NCBI GenBank assembly: GCA_919902775.1
Contig: CAKKRJ010000007.1
Coordinates: 364,233 to 428,232, forward strand
Reading direction: 5' to 3'
DNA length: 64,000 nt
Source: Burkholderiaceae bacterium
Lineage (GTDB): Bacteria; Pseudomonadota; Gammaproteobacteria; Burkholderiales; Burkholderiaceae_C
A model generated the notes under the pieces. That model worked only from the letters and a program-made list of their open reading frames with translations, did not search any database and was not told where the DNA came from. Positions 1 through 10,379 of the stretch are shown here, piece after piece. The position numbers and the translations under genes are program-made. Position 1 is the first letter of the stretch. Every line of letters starts with the position of its first letter.

Positions 1-1
1 T

Positions 2-895
2 GAGGCCGGTGCTTGTGTGCTGGCTGCGGGGGGCTTTGAGTCCAACCGTGCATGGCTGCGCGAAGCCTGGGGACAAAACGAGCGCGGGGAATACCCCGCC
101 GACCAGTTCTTGATCCGTGGCACACGTTACAACCAAGGGGTGTTGCTCAAACACCTGCTGGCGCAGGGTGCAGACCGCATCGGTGACGCGACCCAGGCCC
201 ACATGGTGGCGATCGATGCGCGGGCACCTCTTTACGACGGCGGCATTTGCACGCGCATTGATTGCGTGTCGTTGGGGGTCGTGGTCAACCGTGACGCGCG
301 TCGCTTTGACGATGAGGGGGAAGACTTCTGGCCCAAACGCTATGCCATCTGGGGCCGTTTGGTGGCGCAGCAACCCGGACAGGTGGCGTATTCCATCATC
401 GATGCCAAAGCGGTCGGGCGCTTCATGCCGCCTGTGTTTGAAGGGACGCAGGCGAACAGCCTGCCCGAGCTGGCCCGCAAGTTGGGCTTGGACGAGCACG
501 TTTTCATGCAAAGCATGAACGATTACAACCAGGCTTGTCGTGTCGGCACGTTCGACCACACGGCCCTGGATGATTGCCACACCGAGGGGCTCAGTCCAGC
601 CAAGACGCATTGGGCTCGCCCCATCGATACGGCACCGTTTTATGCGTATGCGGTGCGCCCCGGTGTGACGTTCACCTACTTGGGATTGAAAACCGATGAC
701 ACCGCAGCCGTGCATTTCAACAAGGTGCCCAGTCCCAACTTGTTTGTGGCGGGCGAAATGATGGCGGGCAATGTGCTCGGCAAGGGCTATACCGCCGGCG
801 TGGGCATGACCATCGGGACGGCCTTTGGGCGCATTGCGGGAGAGCAAGCGGCGCGCGCAGCACTGAAACAGGGAGTGGCCCATGCAAACGCTTGA
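2..895 (+). CDS. tcuA: FAD-dependent tricarballylate dehydrogenase, 5' truncated by window edge
   Basis: The reading frame is already open at base 2, so only the C-terminal part (about 297 residues) is present. Members of this fumarate-reductase/succinate-dehydrogenase-like flavoprotein family oxidise tricarballylate to cis-aconitate. The visible part holds the FAD-binding C-terminal signature, with [20 protein letters not shown] followed by [14 protein letters not shown]. The stop overlaps the start of tcuB by 14 bases, as expected for a coupled tcuAB pair. The TcuA name rests on the family signature plus the TcuB/CitB-like partner. A related FAD-dependent oxidoreductase with another tricarboxylate substrate is possible. 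The N-terminal Rossmann motif lies outside the window. Confidence 0.85.
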   Translation, partial: EAGACVLAAGGFESNRAWLREAWGQNERGEYPADQFLIRGTRYNQGVLLKHLLAQGADRIGDATQAHMVAIDARAPLYDGGICTRIDCVSLGVVVNRDARRFDDEGEDFWPKRYAIWGRLVAQQPGQVAYSIIDAKAVGRFMPPVFEGTQANSLPELARKLGLDEHVFMQSMNDYNQACRVGTFDHTALDDCHTEGLSPAKTHWARPIDTAPFYAYAVRPGVTFTYLGLKTDDTAAVHFNKVPSPNLFVAGEMMAGNVLGKGYTAGVGMTIGTAFGRIAGEQAARAALKQGVAHANA

Positions 896-2048
896 TGCCT
901 TGGCGCAACAGGCCCGCGCGTTGGCACAGGGCGCGCTGACGGTGGCCGAGACCGAAGTGGACCGCCAGATGCACATTTGCAATGGCTGCCGTTATTGCGA
1001 GGGTTTTTGTGCGGTTTTCCCGGCGATGACGCGGCGTCTGGAGTTCGGCAAGGCCGACATCCATTACATGGCCAACCTGTGCCACAACTGCGGTGCCTGC
1101 CTGCATGCCTGCCAATATGCGCCGCCACATGAATTTGCCATCAATGTGCCCAAAGCCATGGCGCAGGTGCGTGGACAAACCTATGCCGACTACGCCTGGC
1201 CAAGGGGCTTGGGCCAGCTTTACCAGCGCAACGGCTTGACGATGGCGTTGGCTCTGGCGGCGGGCTTGGGCCTGTTTTTGGCGCTGGCCATGCACAGACA
1301 AGGCACGCTGTGGGACGTTCACGTGGCGGGTGGTTTTTATGCGGTGTTCCCGCACCAGTTGATGGTCGGCTTGTTTGCCCCCATTTTTATTTTTGCGGTG
1401 TTGGCTTTGGGCCTGGGCGTGCGGCGCTTTTGGCGCGATGTGACCCCCGCCACCAGTGGCGCTGCTTTGGGTGCCACGGCGTCCGCTGAAGCGGCCCATG
1501 CGGCTTTGCGTTTGAAATACCTGGATGGCGGGCACGGCGAAGGTTGTCACAACGAAGACGATGCCTGGACGCATGCCCGCAGGCGGTTCCATCATCTGAC
1601 GTTTTACGGGTTCATGCTGTGTTTTGCGGCCACCAGTGTGGCCACGGTCTACCACTATGTGTTCGGATGGCCGGCCCCCTACGCCTTGCCCAGCGTGCCC
1701 AAATTGTTGGGCGTGGTGGGCGGTGTGAGCTTGCTGTGCGGCGCGGTCGGTCTGGCTTGGCTGAACATCAGGCGCCATCCCGATCATGGTGACCCGGCGC
1801 AAAAACCGATGGATCTGGGCTTCATTGCCTTGCTGGCCGTGACCAGCCTGAGTGGCTTGTTGCTGTGGTTGCTGGGAGGCACAGCGGCCATGCCGTTGCT
1901 GCTGGCCATCCATCTGGGGACGGTGATGGCCTTGTTTTTAACTTTGCCCTATGGCAAGTTCGCACACGGTATTTTTCGCACGGCGGCGCTGTTGCGCTTT
2001 GCGGTCGAAAAAAGGCAGCCCAACCGCTTGGGTTTGGGGGGCGAATAA
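882..2048 (+). CDS. tcuB: Tricarballylate utilization protein B, Fe-S membrane electron carrier
   Basis: This 388-residue protein has two N-terminal cysteine clusters, [13 protein letters not shown] near residues 28-40 and [13 protein letters not shown] near 64-76, typical of two Fe-S centres. About six hydrophobic segments follow, some with histidines that could bind heme. TcuB (CitB family) re-oxidises the flavin of TcuA and passes electrons to the membrane quinone pool. The gene overlaps the end of tcuA, so translation is probably coupled. The transporter gene tcuC is not downstream: the next gene is the convergent mnmA. It may lie upstream, outside the window. Confidence 0.87.
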   Translation: MQTLDALAQQARALAQGALTVAETEVDRQMHICNGCRYCEGFCAVFPAMTRRLEFGKADIHYMANLCHNCGACLHACQYAPPHEFAINVPKAMAQVRGQTYADYAWPRGLGQLYQRNGLTMALALAAGLGLFLALAMHRQGTLWDVHVAGGFYAVFPHQLMVGLFAPIFIFAVLALGLGVRRFWRDVTPATSGAALGATASAEAAHAALRLKYLDGGHGEGCHNEDDAWTHARRRFHHLTFYGFMLCFAATSVATVYHYVFGWPAPYALPSVPKLLGVVGGVSLLCGAVGLAWLNIRRHPDHGDPAQKPMDLGFIALLAVTSLSGLLLWLLGGTAAMPLLLAIHLGTVMALFLTLPYGKFAHGIFRTAALLRFAVEKRQPNRLGLGGE

Positions 2049-2067
2049 AGCCGCTGCAGAGGCTTTA
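2046..2067. terminator. Short hairpin between convergent tcuB and mnmA
   Basis: TAAAGCC (2046-2052) and GGCTTTA (2061-2067) form a 7-bp stem with an 8-nt loop. The stem starts in the tcuB stop codon. It sits between two convergent genes, so it could serve both, but there is no clear T tract on either side. It is a weak candidate. Confidence 0.35.
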
Positions 2068-2073
2068 GGGGCT

Positions 2074-3213
2074 TCAGGCCATTGAAAGCGTGGGCGCCGA
2101 ATGGATCACGCCACCGCCCAGGCACACGTCGCCGTCATAGACCACGGCGCTTTGTCCGGGCGTGACGGCCCACTGGTGCTCACTGAAACGCAACTCAAAA
2201 CCCGCTTGCCCATCGGGCAGGCCCAGGTTGTGCAGGCTGCAGGGCGCATCGGCCTGGCGGTAGCGGGTTTTGGCGGTGTAGTGGCCGGGTTCAGGCGCGG
2301 TGCCTGCGCACCAGCTCACGTCGGTGGCTTGCAATTGGGGCGATTGCAGCCAGGGATGGTCGTGCCCCTGCACCACCCAGAGGGTGTTTTTTTCCATGTC
2401 TTTGCGGGCCACAAACCAGGGCGTGTGTTCGCCTCCGCCACGCTGGGCCCCTTTGGCCTTGATGCCGCCAATGCCCAGACCTTGACGCTGGCCCAGGGTA
2501 TAAAAACTCAAGCCCACATGCTGCCCGATGGTGCGGCCTGTGGGGTCCTTGATCGGGCCAGGTTCTTTGGAAATGTAGCGGTTCAAGAAATCACGGAAGG
2601 GCCGCTCGCCAATGAAGCAGATGCCGGTAGAGTCTTTTTTCTTGGCATTGGGCAAACCGATCTCTTCGGCCATGCGACGCACTTCGGACTTGTGTAATTC
2701 CCCCACGGGAAACAGCGTCTTGGACAGCTGTGCCTGGTTCAGGCGGTGCAGAAAATAGCTTTGGTCTTTGCTGGGGTCCAGGCCCTTGAGCAGTTCGTGC
2801 CGGCCTGTCTGTGCATTCAGGCGCACGCGTGCGTAATGCCCGGTGGCGATTTTTTCGGCCCCCAGCCGCATGGCGTGGTCCAGAAACGACTTGAACTTGA
2901 TTTCGGCATTGCACAGGATGTCGGGGTTGGGTGTGCGCCCGGCCTGGTATTCGCGCAAAAACTCCGAAAAAACGCGGTCTTTGTAATCGGCGGCAAAATT
3001 GACGTGCTCAATTTCAATGCCCAGCACATCGGCCACGGCCGCCGCATCGACAAAATCGACGTTGGAAGAACAGTACGCGCTGTCATCGTCGTCTTCCCAA
3101 TTTTTCATGAAAATGCCAATGACGTCATGGCCTTGCTGCTTGAGCAAATAGGCGGTGACAGCGGAATCAACGCCGCCGGACAAGCCGACGACCACGCGAG
3201 GGAGTTTGGACAT
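2074..3213 (-). CDS. mnmA: tRNA-specific 2-thiouridylase MnmA
   Basis: MnmA activates U34 of tRNA-Lys, -Glu and -Gln with ATP and transfers sulfur relayed from IscS, giving s2U. The 379-residue protein has the PP-loop SGGVDS at residues 12-17. The nucleophile C101 lies in NPDILCNAE and the second catalytic cysteine C199 in [10 protein letters not shown], matching the known E. coli pair in spacing. The length is normal. It is a single gene on the minus strand, divergent from a lytic transglycosylase gene and convergent with tcuB. The ATG at 3213 is the natural start because the PP-loop follows within 12 residues. Confidence 0.97.
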   Translation of the reverse strand: MSKLPRVVVGLSGGVDSAVTAYLLKQQGHDVIGIFMKNWEDDDDSAYCSSNVDFVDAAAVADVLGIEIEHVNFAADYKDRVFSEFLREYQAGRTPNPDILCNAEIKFKSFLDHAMRLGAEKIATGHYARVRLNAQTGRHELLKGLDPSKDQSYFLHRLNQAQLSKTLFPVGELHKSEVRRMAEEIGLPNAKKKDSTGICFIGERPFRDFLNRYISKEPGPIKDPTGRTIGQHVGLSFYTLGQRQGLGIGGIKAKGAQRGGGEHTPWFVARKDMEKNTLWVVQGHDHPWLQSPQLQATDVSWCAGTAPEPGHYTAKTRYRQADAPCSLHNLGLPDGQAGFELRFSEHQWAVTPGQSAVVYDGDVCLGGGVIHSAPTLSMA

Positions 3214-3249
3214 GTCGCAATTATCCCGTGACTGTCTGTGCTGTCGGTA

Positions 3250-3278
3250 CTGTCAGCCAGGGGGAGTGAATTTATAAT
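3250..3278 (+). promoter_or_regulatory. Sigma-70-type promoter for the lytic transglycosylase gene
   Basis: A perfect TATAAT (3273-3278) is preceded by CTGTCA (3250-3255) with a 17-bp spacer. The expected transcription start is only about 12-15 bases before the ATG at 3299, so the transcript would have a very short leader without a clear Shine-Dalgarno sequence. Confidence 0.6.
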
Positions 3279-3298
3279 GCCAAATTGTTCAAAAATTC

Positions 3299-4027
3299 AT
3301 GAAGCCCGCCTGCACTTGGTGCCCCCACTTTCGAACGCTGTTGCGCGATGTCGCGCAGGGGCTGTTCATCATCACTCACAGTGGTCTGGCCATGGTGGGC
3401 TTGACTGCGGCCAGTCTGGTCATGGCTTTGTGGCTGAACCCGGGTTGGTTGCACAGCGCAGAAGGGGCTGTTTTCAATTGGCTGCGTGAGCGGCAGGTCT
3501 TGCTTTCCTGGCTGCCCGAAAACACGGCTGAGCGTGCCACGGCCATGAATTTGCAGGATCTGCCCCGTTCTCAGGCTGCGGTGGCCGAGTGGCTGGGTCG
3601 CAAATACAAAGTGGCACCCGAGCCGTTGGCCGCCTTGGTGGCCGAGGCGCATGTGTTGTCCAAAAAGACCAAGTTGGCGCCGCATTTCATTTTGGCCGTG
3701 ATGGCCATTGAGTCCAACTTTCACCCCTATGTCCAAAGCCAGGCAGGGGCCCAGGGCCTGATGCAGGTGATGACCGAAATTCACGAAAAACGCTACCAGG
3801 CATTTGGTGGCCGCCTGGCGGCTTTTGACCCGATTGCCAATTTGCGCGTTGGCGCAGCGGTGTTGTCGGATGCCGTCAAGCTGCGCGGAGGCTCTCTGGA
3901 AGAGGGGCTGAAGTTTTACCTGGGAGGCTACGCCTTGTCCGAAGACGGTGGCTATGTGTCCAAGGTGTTTGCTGAACAAGCGCAGCTGGACCTGGTGGCC
4001 GCCGGTCAAAAAGTGCCTTTGCCATGA
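3299..4027 (+). CDS. Membrane-anchored lytic transglycosylase (SLT domain)
   Basis: This 242-residue protein has one hydrophobic N-terminal segment (residues about 22-47), likely a membrane anchor, followed by a Slt-type lysozyme-like domain. The catalytic glutamate is E138 in LAVMAIES, followed by SQAGAQGLMQVM, the classic motif of family 1 transglycosylases. Such enzymes cleave peptidoglycan glycan strands in the periplasm to give 1,6-anhydro-muropeptides. The ATG at 3299 keeps the anchor but lacks an obvious ribosome binding site, consistent with the very short leader implied by the promoter at 3250-3278. The exact subfamily (MltE- or MltC-like) cannot be fixed by eye. Confidence 0.88.
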   Translation: MKPACTWCPHFRTLLRDVAQGLFIITHSGLAMVGLTAASLVMALWLNPGWLHSAEGAVFNWLRERQVLLSWLPENTAERATAMNLQDLPRSQAAVAEWLGRKYKVAPEPLAALVAEAHVLSKKTKLAPHFILAVMAIESNFHPYVQSQAGAQGLMQVMTEIHEKRYQAFGGRLAAFDPIANLRVGAAVLSDAVKLRGGSLEEGLKFYLGGYALSEDGGYVSKVFAEQAQLDLVAAGQKVPLP

Positions 4028-4054
4028 GCGCTGTCTGAAAAAGCCCCCGATAGA

Positions 4055-4549
4055 TCAGGGGTGCAGCGGGGGCAAATCGGTCACGGCCGGGTCGGTATGG
4101 ATCACACTCAGTGCAAAGCGCTGGCCTGCCAGGTGGTCTTCAATGCATTGCAAGACGAGCGGGCTGCGGTGGCGATCTGCACTGGCGCGCACTTCCTCGG
4201 GCGTCATCCACAGCGTGCGGACGATGCCTTCATCCAGGCTCAGGTGGGGCTGCCATTCCCCGATGTCGCCGCAAAACGCCATCCGCAGATACGTGATGTC
4301 TTCTCCTGTTGTGGGGCGCTGAAAGCGCGACAGGTAGATGCCGACGAGCGCTGTGGGGGTGAAGGGGTGTGCGGTTTCTTCCAGTGCTTCGCGGGCGCAG
4401 CCCTCGGCGGGTGATTCACCCGGGTCCAGGTGTCCCGCCGGGTTGTTCAGGCGCAAGCCCTCTTGCGTGTGTTCTTCGATCAACAAATAGCGGCCATTTT
4501 TTTCAATGATGGCGGCCACGGTGACATTGGGTTTCCAGCGTGTGTCCAT
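4055..4549 (-). CDS. Nudix hydrolase (NudJ-like phosphatase)
   Basis: This 164-residue protein starts with a beta strand (VTVAAIIEKNGRYLLIEE) typical of the fold. It has a complete Nudix box, GHLDPGESPAEGCAREALEE, carrying the Mg-binding REALEE core. NudJ-type enzymes hydrolyse nucleoside di- and triphosphates and thiamine pyrimidine pyrophosphate. In many Burkholderiales this gene lies beside mnmA; here the transglycosylase gene separates them. It is convergent with the transglycosylase gene and divergent from pntA. Substrate is not deducible from sequence. Confidence 0.88.
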   Translation of the reverse strand: MDTRWKPNVTVAAIIEKNGRYLLIEEHTQEGLRLNNPAGHLDPGESPAEGCAREALEETAHPFTPTALVGIYLSRFQRPTTGEDITYLRMAFCGDIGEWQPHLSLDEGIVRTLWMTPEEVRASADRHRSPLVLQCIEDHLAGQRFALSVIHTDPAVTDLPPLHP

Positions 4550-4693
4550 GGGATGATTATCTGTTCGGTGGTATCAGGGTATGCCCGAGGCTGGCTGGTT
4601 CGGGGCGTTGTAAGTTTCGGTATATATTGAACGATTGACTTGCGCAATAGCAGCGTGGGCCCAAGAATTTCATATTTTTCCAGGAGATACACC

Positions 4694-6271
4694 ATGCGCA
4701 TAGGCGTGCCGCGAGAGATTTTCCCCGGCGAAAAACGGGTGGCCACCGTGCCCGATGTGGTGACCAAACTCGTCAAGCTGGGCTTTGACGTGGTGGTGGA
4801 ACAGGGTGCTGGCGTGTTGGCCGACCTGTCTGACGACGCGTATGTCGAAGCCGGTGCCAGCATTGCGGCCAGTGCCGCTGAACTGTGGAGCGGCAGCGAC
4901 ATCGTCTTCAAGGTGCGTGCCCCCACGCCGGACGAAGTGGCGCAGATGCACGCAGGCCAGACCGTGATCGGCTTTTTGTGGCCGGCCCAAAACCCCGAAT
5001 TGATGCAGCAATTGGCGGCCAAGAAGGTCACCGCGTTGTCGATCGACGCGCTGCCGCGCACGCTCAGCCGCGCGCAGAAGATGGATGCGCTGACCTCTAT
5101 GGCCGGTGTCAGCGGCTACCGTGCGGTGGTCGAGGCGGCCAACGCATTTGGTCGTTTCTTCAACGGTCAGATCACCGCCGCAGGCAAGGTGCCCCCGGCC
5201 AAGGTGTTCATCGCGGGTGCCGGTGTGGCGGGTCTGGCCGCGATCGGCGCGGCCGCGAGCCTGGGCGCCATTGTGCGTGCCAACGACACCCGTGCCGAAG
5301 TGGCTGACCAGGTGGTTTCGCTCGGCGGTGAGTTCGTCAAGGTGGACTACGAGGAAGAAGGCTCGGGCGGTGGCGGTTATGCCAAGGTCATGAGCGAGGG
5401 TTTTCAGCAGGCCCAACGCGAGATGTACGCCAAGCAGGCGCGCGAGGTCGACATCATCATCACCACCGCGCTGATCCCGGGCAAACCGGCGCCCAAGCTG
5501 ATCACCGCCGAAATGGTGAAGAGCATGAAGCCGGGCAGTGTCATCGTTGACATGGCGGCCGAACAAGGCGGCAACTGCGAATTGACCGAACCCGGCAAGG
5601 CGGTCGTCCAGCACGGCGTGACCATCGTCGGCTACACCGACTTGGCTTCGCGCATGGCGCGACAGTCGTCCACTTTGTATGGCACCAACCTGTTTCGCTT
5701 GACCGAAGAGTTGTGCAAAACCAAGGACGGCATCATCAACGTCAACATGCAAGACGACGCCATCCGTGGTCTGACCGTCATCAAGGACGGTGAAATCACC
5801 TGGCCTGCGCCCCCGCTGGTTGCGGCACCCAAACCTGCGCCCAAGCCCACAACGGCGGTGGCCGAGAAAAAAAGTGGCCACGGCCACGGCAGCAGCGGCC
5901 CGATGCCTGTCAAGACGCTGGCGGTGGTTTTTGGTCTGGGGGCCTTGGCTTTCTGGGCCATCGGCACGTACGCGCCGGCCGCTTTTCTGGGCCACTTCAC
6001 GGTGTTTGTGCTGGCCTGCTTCATCGGCTACATGGTGGTGTGGAATGTGACGCCCGCGCTGCACACCCCGCTGATGAGCGTGACCAACGCCATCTCCAGC
6101 ATCATCGTGATCGGGGCATTGGTGCAGATCTTGCCGCCTGAGGCCGGCAGCAACGGCCGGCCCGATCAGCTCATTCAGTGGCTGGCCTTTGCCGGCATTG
6201 TGCTGACCGCCATCAACATGTTCGGTGGCTTTGCCGTCACCCGCCGCATGTTGGCCATGTTCCGCAAATAA
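4694..6271 (+). CDS. pntA: NAD(P) transhydrogenase subunit alpha (domain I plus membrane part)
   Basis: PntAB couples hydride transfer between NADH and NADP+ to proton flow across the inner membrane and is a main NADPH source. This 525-residue protein has the AlaDH/PNT N-terminal domain and the NAD-binding motif GAGVAG at residues 175-180. A charged His/Lys-rich linker (about 395-420) leads to four C-terminal membrane helices. This is the E. coli-type single alpha chain; many relatives split it into PntAA and PntAB. The ATG at 4694 is preceded by AGGAG (4682-4686). A longer in-frame extension to 4640 is open but has no matching homology or ribosome binding site. pntB follows 59 bases later. 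Confidence 0.96.
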   Translation: MRIGVPREIFPGEKRVATVPDVVTKLVKLGFDVVVEQGAGVLADLSDDAYVEAGASIAASAAELWSGSDIVFKVRAPTPDEVAQMHAGQTVIGFLWPAQNPELMQQLAAKKVTALSIDALPRTLSRAQKMDALTSMAGVSGYRAVVEAANAFGRFFNGQITAAGKVPPAKVFIAGAGVAGLAAIGAAASLGAIVRANDTRAEVADQVVSLGGEFVKVDYEEEGSGGGGYAKVMSEGFQQAQREMYAKQAREVDIIITTALIPGKPAPKLITAEMVKSMKPGSVIVDMAAEQGGNCELTEPGKAVVQHGVTIVGYTDLASRMARQSSTLYGTNLFRLTEELCKTKDGIINVNMQDDAIRGLTVIKDGEITWPAPPLVAAPKPAPKPTTAVAEKKSGHGHGSSGPMPVKTLAVVFGLGALAFWAIGTYAPAAFLGHFTVFVLACFIGYMVVWNVTPALHTPLMSVTNAISSIIVIGALVQILPPEAGSNGRPDQLIQWLAFAGIVLTAINMFGGFAVTRRMLAMFRK

Positions 6272-6330
6272 ACTGTTTTGGGGGCAGCGCTTTCGCGCTG
6301 CTTCCAACCGATTCAAGAAAAGAGACGCCC

Positions 6331-7749
6331 ATGTCCTCCAGCCTGGCCACAGCCGCCTACCTCGGCGCCGCCATCCTCTTCATCCTCAGCCTGGGTGGCT
6401 TGTCCAACCCGGAATCGTCGCGTCGCGGCAACCTCTACGGCATCATCGGCATGGCGCTGGCGGTGCTCGCCACCATCTTTGGCCCACGCGTTGCCGCTGC
6501 GGGCATCCCCTGGATCGTGGGTGCCCTGCTGATCGGTGGCAGCGCAGGTCTTTATGCTGCCAAAACGGTCAAGATGACCCAGATGCCCGAACTGGTGGCG
6601 CTGATGCACAGCCTGGTGGGCCTGGCCGCCTGCCTGGTGGGTTTTGCCAGCTATGTGGACACCTCGATCCAGTACCAAGGTGCCGAGAAAGCCATCCACG
6701 AAGTGGAAATCTACCTGGGCATCCTGATCGGTGCGGTCACCTTCTCCGGCTCACTCATCGCCTTTGGCAAGCTCAATGGCAAGATCGGCGGCAAGCCGTT
6801 GCTGTTGCCTGGGCGCCATTGGCTCAACCTGTTGGGTCTGCTGATCGTGATCTGGTTTGGCCGCGAGTTCGTCCACGCCAGCAGCGTGTCCGAAGGCATG
6901 ACACCGCTGATCGTCATGACCCTGATTGCATTGCTTTTCGGTATCCACATGGTCATGGCCATTGGCGGTGCCGACATGCCGGTGGTGGTGTCCATGCTCA
7001 ACAGTTATTCCGGCTGGGCCGCAGCGGCCACGGGCTTCATGCTCAGCAACGATCTGTTGATCGTGACCGGTGCACTGGTGGGCTCGTCGGGTGCCATCCT
7101 GTCCTACATCATGTGCAATGCGATGAACCGCAACTTCATCAGCGTGATTGCTGGGGGCTTTGGCAGCGGCGCAGGCAAGCCAGCGCCCAAGGCCGATGGC
7201 GCAGCAGCCGAGCCGCAAGGCGAAGTGGTGCCCGTGAGCGCCACCGAAACCGCTGAGTTGCTGCGCGATGCCAAGAGTGTGATCATCGTGCCGGGCTACG
7301 GCATGGCGGTGGCGCAGGCCCAGCACACAGTCAACGAAATCACCAAAACGCTGCGCGACAGGGGCGTCAATGTGCGCTTTGGTATCCACCCCGTGGCGGG
7401 TCGCATGCCGGGCCACATGAACGTGTTGCTGGCCGAGGCCCGGGTGCCTTACGACATCGTGATGGAGATGGACGAGATCAACGACGATTTCCCGGACGCC
7501 GACGTGGCCATGGTGATTGGTGCCAACGACATTGTTAACCCGGCGGCACAAGACGACCCGACCAGCCCGATTGCCGGCATGCCGGTGCTCGAAGTCTGGA
7601 AGGCCCGCACCAGCATCGTCATGAAACGGTCCATGGCCAGCGGCTATGCTGGCGTGGACAACCCGCTGTTTTACAAGGACAACAACCGCATGCTGTTTGG
7701 TGACGCCAAGAAGATGCTAGATGAGGTGTTGGTGGCCTTGAAGGCCTGA
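6331..7749 (+). CDS. pntB: NAD(P) transhydrogenase subunit beta
   Basis: This 472-residue partner of PntA contributes the remaining membrane helices (residues about 1-265), then a linker and the NADP-binding domain III with [12 protein letters not shown] and [14 protein letters not shown]. Domain III alternates with PntA domain I to pass hydride while the helices move a proton. The ATG at 6331 follows a purine-rich AAGAAAAGAGAC tract. The frame is open further upstream, but that part overlaps pntA and is not homologous. The length is as in E. coli (462). Confidence 0.97.
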   Translation: MSSSLATAAYLGAAILFILSLGGLSNPESSRRGNLYGIIGMALAVLATIFGPRVAAAGIPWIVGALLIGGSAGLYAAKTVKMTQMPELVALMHSLVGLAACLVGFASYVDTSIQYQGAEKAIHEVEIYLGILIGAVTFSGSLIAFGKLNGKIGGKPLLLPGRHWLNLLGLLIVIWFGREFVHASSVSEGMTPLIVMTLIALLFGIHMVMAIGGADMPVVVSMLNSYSGWAAAATGFMLSNDLLIVTGALVGSSGAILSYIMCNAMNRNFISVIAGGFGSGAGKPAPKADGAAAEPQGEVVPVSATETAELLRDAKSVIIVPGYGMAVAQAQHTVNEITKTLRDRGVNVRFGIHPVAGRMPGHMNVLLAEARVPYDIVMEMDEINDDFPDADVAMVIGANDIVNPAAQDDPTSPIAGMPVLEVWKARTSIVMKRSMASGYAGVDNPLFYKDNNRMLFGDAKKMLDEVLVALKA

Positions 7750-7753
7750 ATCT

Positions 7754-7801
7754 ACGGGAAACCCAGTATTTTGAAAAGTCAGTTTTGCGTCAGTTTCCCG
7801 T
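7754..7801. repeat. 9-bp inverted repeat upstream of fadD
   Basis: ACGGGAAAC (7754-7762) and GTTTCCCGT (7793-7801) are perfect inverted copies separated by 30 bp, in the 89-bp gap between pntB and fadD. There is no T tract, so it is not a good terminator. It could be a two-half-site operator for fadD or a stem in its leader. Confidence 0.4.
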
Positions 7802-7838
7802 CGTTGATGCGATAGACTGACACGCAGGAGAACCCCAC

Positions 7839-9521
7839 ATGAATCCGAATCCCATTTGGCTCAAGAGTTACCCCGAAGGCGTCCCGGCCGACATCGACGC
7901 CTCGCGGTACAGCTCCTTGGTGGCGTTGCTCGAAGAGAGTTTTTCCAACTATGCAGACCGCTGTGCCTACAGCTACATGGGCAAAGATATCAGCTATGCC
8001 CAGACCGACCAGGAAAGCCTGGCCATGGCTGCGTACCTGCAATCTTTGGGGTTGAACAAAGGCGATCGCATCGCGGTCATGATGCCCAATGTGCCGCAAT
8101 ACCCGGTGGTTGTGGCAGCCATCTTGCGAGCAGGTTTTGTGGTCGTCAACGTCAACCCGCTCTACACCGCGCGTGAACTGGAACACCAGCTCAAGGATTC
8201 GGGTGCCAAGGCGATCGTGATCATCGAAAACTTTGCCGCCACGCTGGAGAAGTGCATCGCCCAAACGGTGGTGCAGCACGTGGTGTTGGCGTCCATGGGT
8301 GACCGTCTGGGCTTGCTCAAGGGCAGCTTGGTCAATTACGTGGTGCGCAAAGTCAAGAAGTTGGTGCCCGAGTTCCATCTGCCCCAGGCGGTCAGGTTCA
8401 ATGACGCCTTGTCCAAAGGACGGCAGTTGGCTTACCTTCGGCCCGAGTTGGGCCCAGACGACATCGCCGTGCTGCAGTACACCGGTGGGACCACTGGCGT
8501 GTCCAAAGGCGCGGTGCTGCTGCACCGTAACCTGATTGCCAATGTCCTGCAATCCGAGGCCTGGAACGCTCCGGTCATGCAGCGCATTCCGGCGGGCCAG
8601 CAGCCCACCGCAGTGTGTGCCTTGCCGCTGTACCACATTTTCGCTTTCACGGTGAACATGATGCTGGCCATGCGCACAGGCGGCAAAACCATCCTGATAC
8701 CCAACCCGCGCGATTTGCCTGCGGTGCTCAAGGAGTTGTCCAAACACACGTTCCACAGTTTCCCGGCGGTGAACACCTTGTTCAATGGCCTGGCCAACCA
8801 CCCGGATTTCAACACCGTCAACTGGTCCAATCTTCGGGTGTCGTTGGGTGGCGGTATGGCGGTGACGCCCACGGTGGCCAAGCTTTGGCTGGAGAAAACT
8901 GGCTGCCCCATCTGTGAAGGCTATGGCTTGTCCGAAACCAGTCCTTCGGCCAGTTGCAATCCGACCACCAGCACCGAATTCACAGGCACCATTGGTGTGC
9001 CGATTCCTGGCACCTGGATGAAACTGCTGGATGACGATGGCAACGATGTGACCGAGCCTGGTATGCCTGGCGAAATTGCCATCAAGGGCCCTCAGGTCAT
9101 GGCCGGATACTGGCAGCGTCCCGATGAAACCGCCAAGGTCATGACTGCTGACGGGTATTTCAAGTCGGGCGATATCGGCACCATGGATGCGCGTGGCTTC
9201 TTCAAGATCGTGGACCGCAAAAAGGACATGATCCTGGTCAGTGGCTTTAATGTGTATCCCAACGAAGTGGAAGAGGTGGTTTCGGCTTGCCCTGGCGTGC
9301 TGGAGTGTGCCGCGATTGGCGTGCCCGATGAAAAAACCGGCGAGGCGGTGAAGTTGGTCGTGGTCAAAAAAGACCCGGCGCTGACCGAGGCGCAAATCAT
9401 GGCCTACTGCCGCGAGAACATGACCGCTTACAAGCAGCCCCGCGTGATCGAGTTCCGCACCGAACTGCCGAAAACCCCGGTGGGCAAAATTTTGCGCCGC
9501 GAGCTGCGCAACAAAATCTGA
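7839..9521 (+). CDS. fadD: Long-chain fatty acid--CoA ligase
   Basis: This 560-residue protein matches E. coli FadD in length (561). It belongs to the AMP-forming acyl-CoA synthetases, which activate fatty acids to acyl-AMP and then acyl-CoA for beta-oxidation. The P-loop is YTGGTTGVSKGAV (residues about 213-225). YGLSETSPSA is the A5 adenine-binding motif and YFKSGDIGTMDARGF the A7 motif. DRKKDMILVSGFNVYPNEVE is the fatty-acyl signature, and the catalytic lysine lies near the end in PKTPVGKILRREL. The ATG at 7839 has an AGGAG upstream. A strong intrinsic terminator follows, so it is probably a single transcription unit. Confidence 0.95.
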   Translation: MNPNPIWLKSYPEGVPADIDASRYSSLVALLEESFSNYADRCAYSYMGKDISYAQTDQESLAMAAYLQSLGLNKGDRIAVMMPNVPQYPVVVAAILRAGFVVVNVNPLYTARELEHQLKDSGAKAIVIIENFAATLEKCIAQTVVQHVVLASMGDRLGLLKGSLVNYVVRKVKKLVPEFHLPQAVRFNDALSKGRQLAYLRPELGPDDIAVLQYTGGTTGVSKGAVLLHRNLIANVLQSEAWNAPVMQRIPAGQQPTAVCALPLYHIFAFTVNMMLAMRTGGKTILIPNPRDLPAVLKELSKHTFHSFPAVNTLFNGLANHPDFNTVNWSNLRVSLGGGMAVTPTVAKLWLEKTGCPICEGYGLSETSPSASCNPTTSTEFTGTIGVPIPGTWMKLLDDDGNDVTEPGMPGEIAIKGPQVMAGYWQRPDETAKVMTADGYFKSGDIGTMDARGFFKIVDRKKDMILVSGFNVYPNEVEEVVSACPGVLECAAIGVPDEKTGEAVKLVVVKKDPALTEAQIMAYCRENMTAYKQPRVIEFRTELPKTPVGKILRRELRNKI

Positions 9522-9566
9522 TGCTGCGGCGTGGCCGTTATCGGGCCAACTGACCGATACACTTCA

Positions 9567-9591
9567 AGGCGGCCCTGGTGGCCGCTTTTTT
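9567..9591 (+). terminator. Intrinsic terminator of fadD
   Basis: GCGGCC (9569-9574), a 5-nt loop and GGCCGC (9580-9585) are followed by TTTTTT (9586-9591). The position, 46 bases after the fadD stop and just before the next start at 9611, suits a fadD terminator. Confidence 0.85.
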
Positions 9592-9610
9592 ATGTTTTAA
9601 AGGGTTGGAC

Positions 9611-10372
9611 ATGGCGGTGATCGGCATCATGAGTGCCCTGCACGAAGAGTTGGCGGCAGTGCTGGCCCACATGCCGGATGAGCAACGCGTTTCGGTGGCA
9701 GGGCGTGACTTTTGGCTGGGCCATTGGCATGGGCATGCGGTGGTGGTCGTGTTGTCGCGCATTGGCAAAGTGGCTGCGGCCACCACGGCCACGGTTTTGT
9801 TGGAACGCTTTCGGGTTGACACACTGGTGTTCACTGGTGTGGCCGGTGGCTTGGGGTCGGACGTGCGGGTCGGCGATGTGGTGGTGGCGTCTGGTTTTGT
9901 GCAGCACGACATGGACGCCTCGCCCCTGTTTCCCCGCCACGAAGTGCCGCTCTATGGCCGCGCCCATTTTGACGCCCATGCCGATCTGTCGGCGCAACTG
10001 GCGGGGGCCAGCCGGCGGGTACTGCAAGAGGCTGAAAGGCATCTGGGGCACGACACCGTGGACGAATTCCAATTGCATGCACCTGAGGTGCATCAGGGCT
10101 TGGTGCTCAGCGGCGACCGGTTTGTGTCGACCGGCGCCGAGAGTTACGCCTTGCGCCAGGCTTGGCCCGCGGCTTTGGCGGTGGAGATGGAGGGGGCGGC
10201 GGTGGCCCAGGTCTGTCACGATTACGCCGTTCCCTTTGCGGCGGTGCGCACGATTTCTGACCGCGCGGATGACACGGCGCACACCGACTTCAACCGCTTC
10301 ATCCGCGAAGTGGCCAGCCGGTACAGCCTGGCCATTTTGTCGCAGTGGCTGGTGGGACGTCAGCCTGGCTGA
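9611..10372 (+). CDS. mtnN: 5'-methylthioadenosine/S-adenosylhomocysteine nucleosidase
   Basis: The enzyme splits adenine from methylthioadenosine and S-adenosylhomocysteine, recycling by-products of polyamine synthesis and methylation. The 253-residue protein shows the phosphorylase-like fold markers: the acidic pair near residue 12 (SALHEEL), FTGVAGGLGSDVRVGDVV, the substrate-binding VEMEGAAVAQV and the catalytic aspartate in TISDRADD. The ATG at 9611 gives MAVIGIMSALHEE, matching the family N-terminus; a longer in-frame start lies inside the upstream terminator. It is somewhat longer than E. coli MtnN (232), with an insertion around residues 100-135. It is convergent with corA, 7 bases away. 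Confidence 0.9.
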   Translation: MAVIGIMSALHEELAAVLAHMPDEQRVSVAGRDFWLGHWHGHAVVVVLSRIGKVAAATTATVLLERFRVDTLVFTGVAGGLGSDVRVGDVVVASGFVQHDMDASPLFPRHEVPLYGRAHFDAHADLSAQLAGASRRVLQEAERHLGHDTVDEFQLHAPEVHQGLVLSGDRFVSTGAESYALRQAWPAALAVEMEGAAVAQVCHDYAVPFAAVRTISDRADDTAHTDFNRFIREVASRYSLAILSQWLVGRQPG

Positions 10373-10379
10373 GCCGACA

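Noticed and set aside
4670..6316. A 548-codon open frame opposite pntA
   Set aside because: It is antisense to pntA, with biased composition and no motif.
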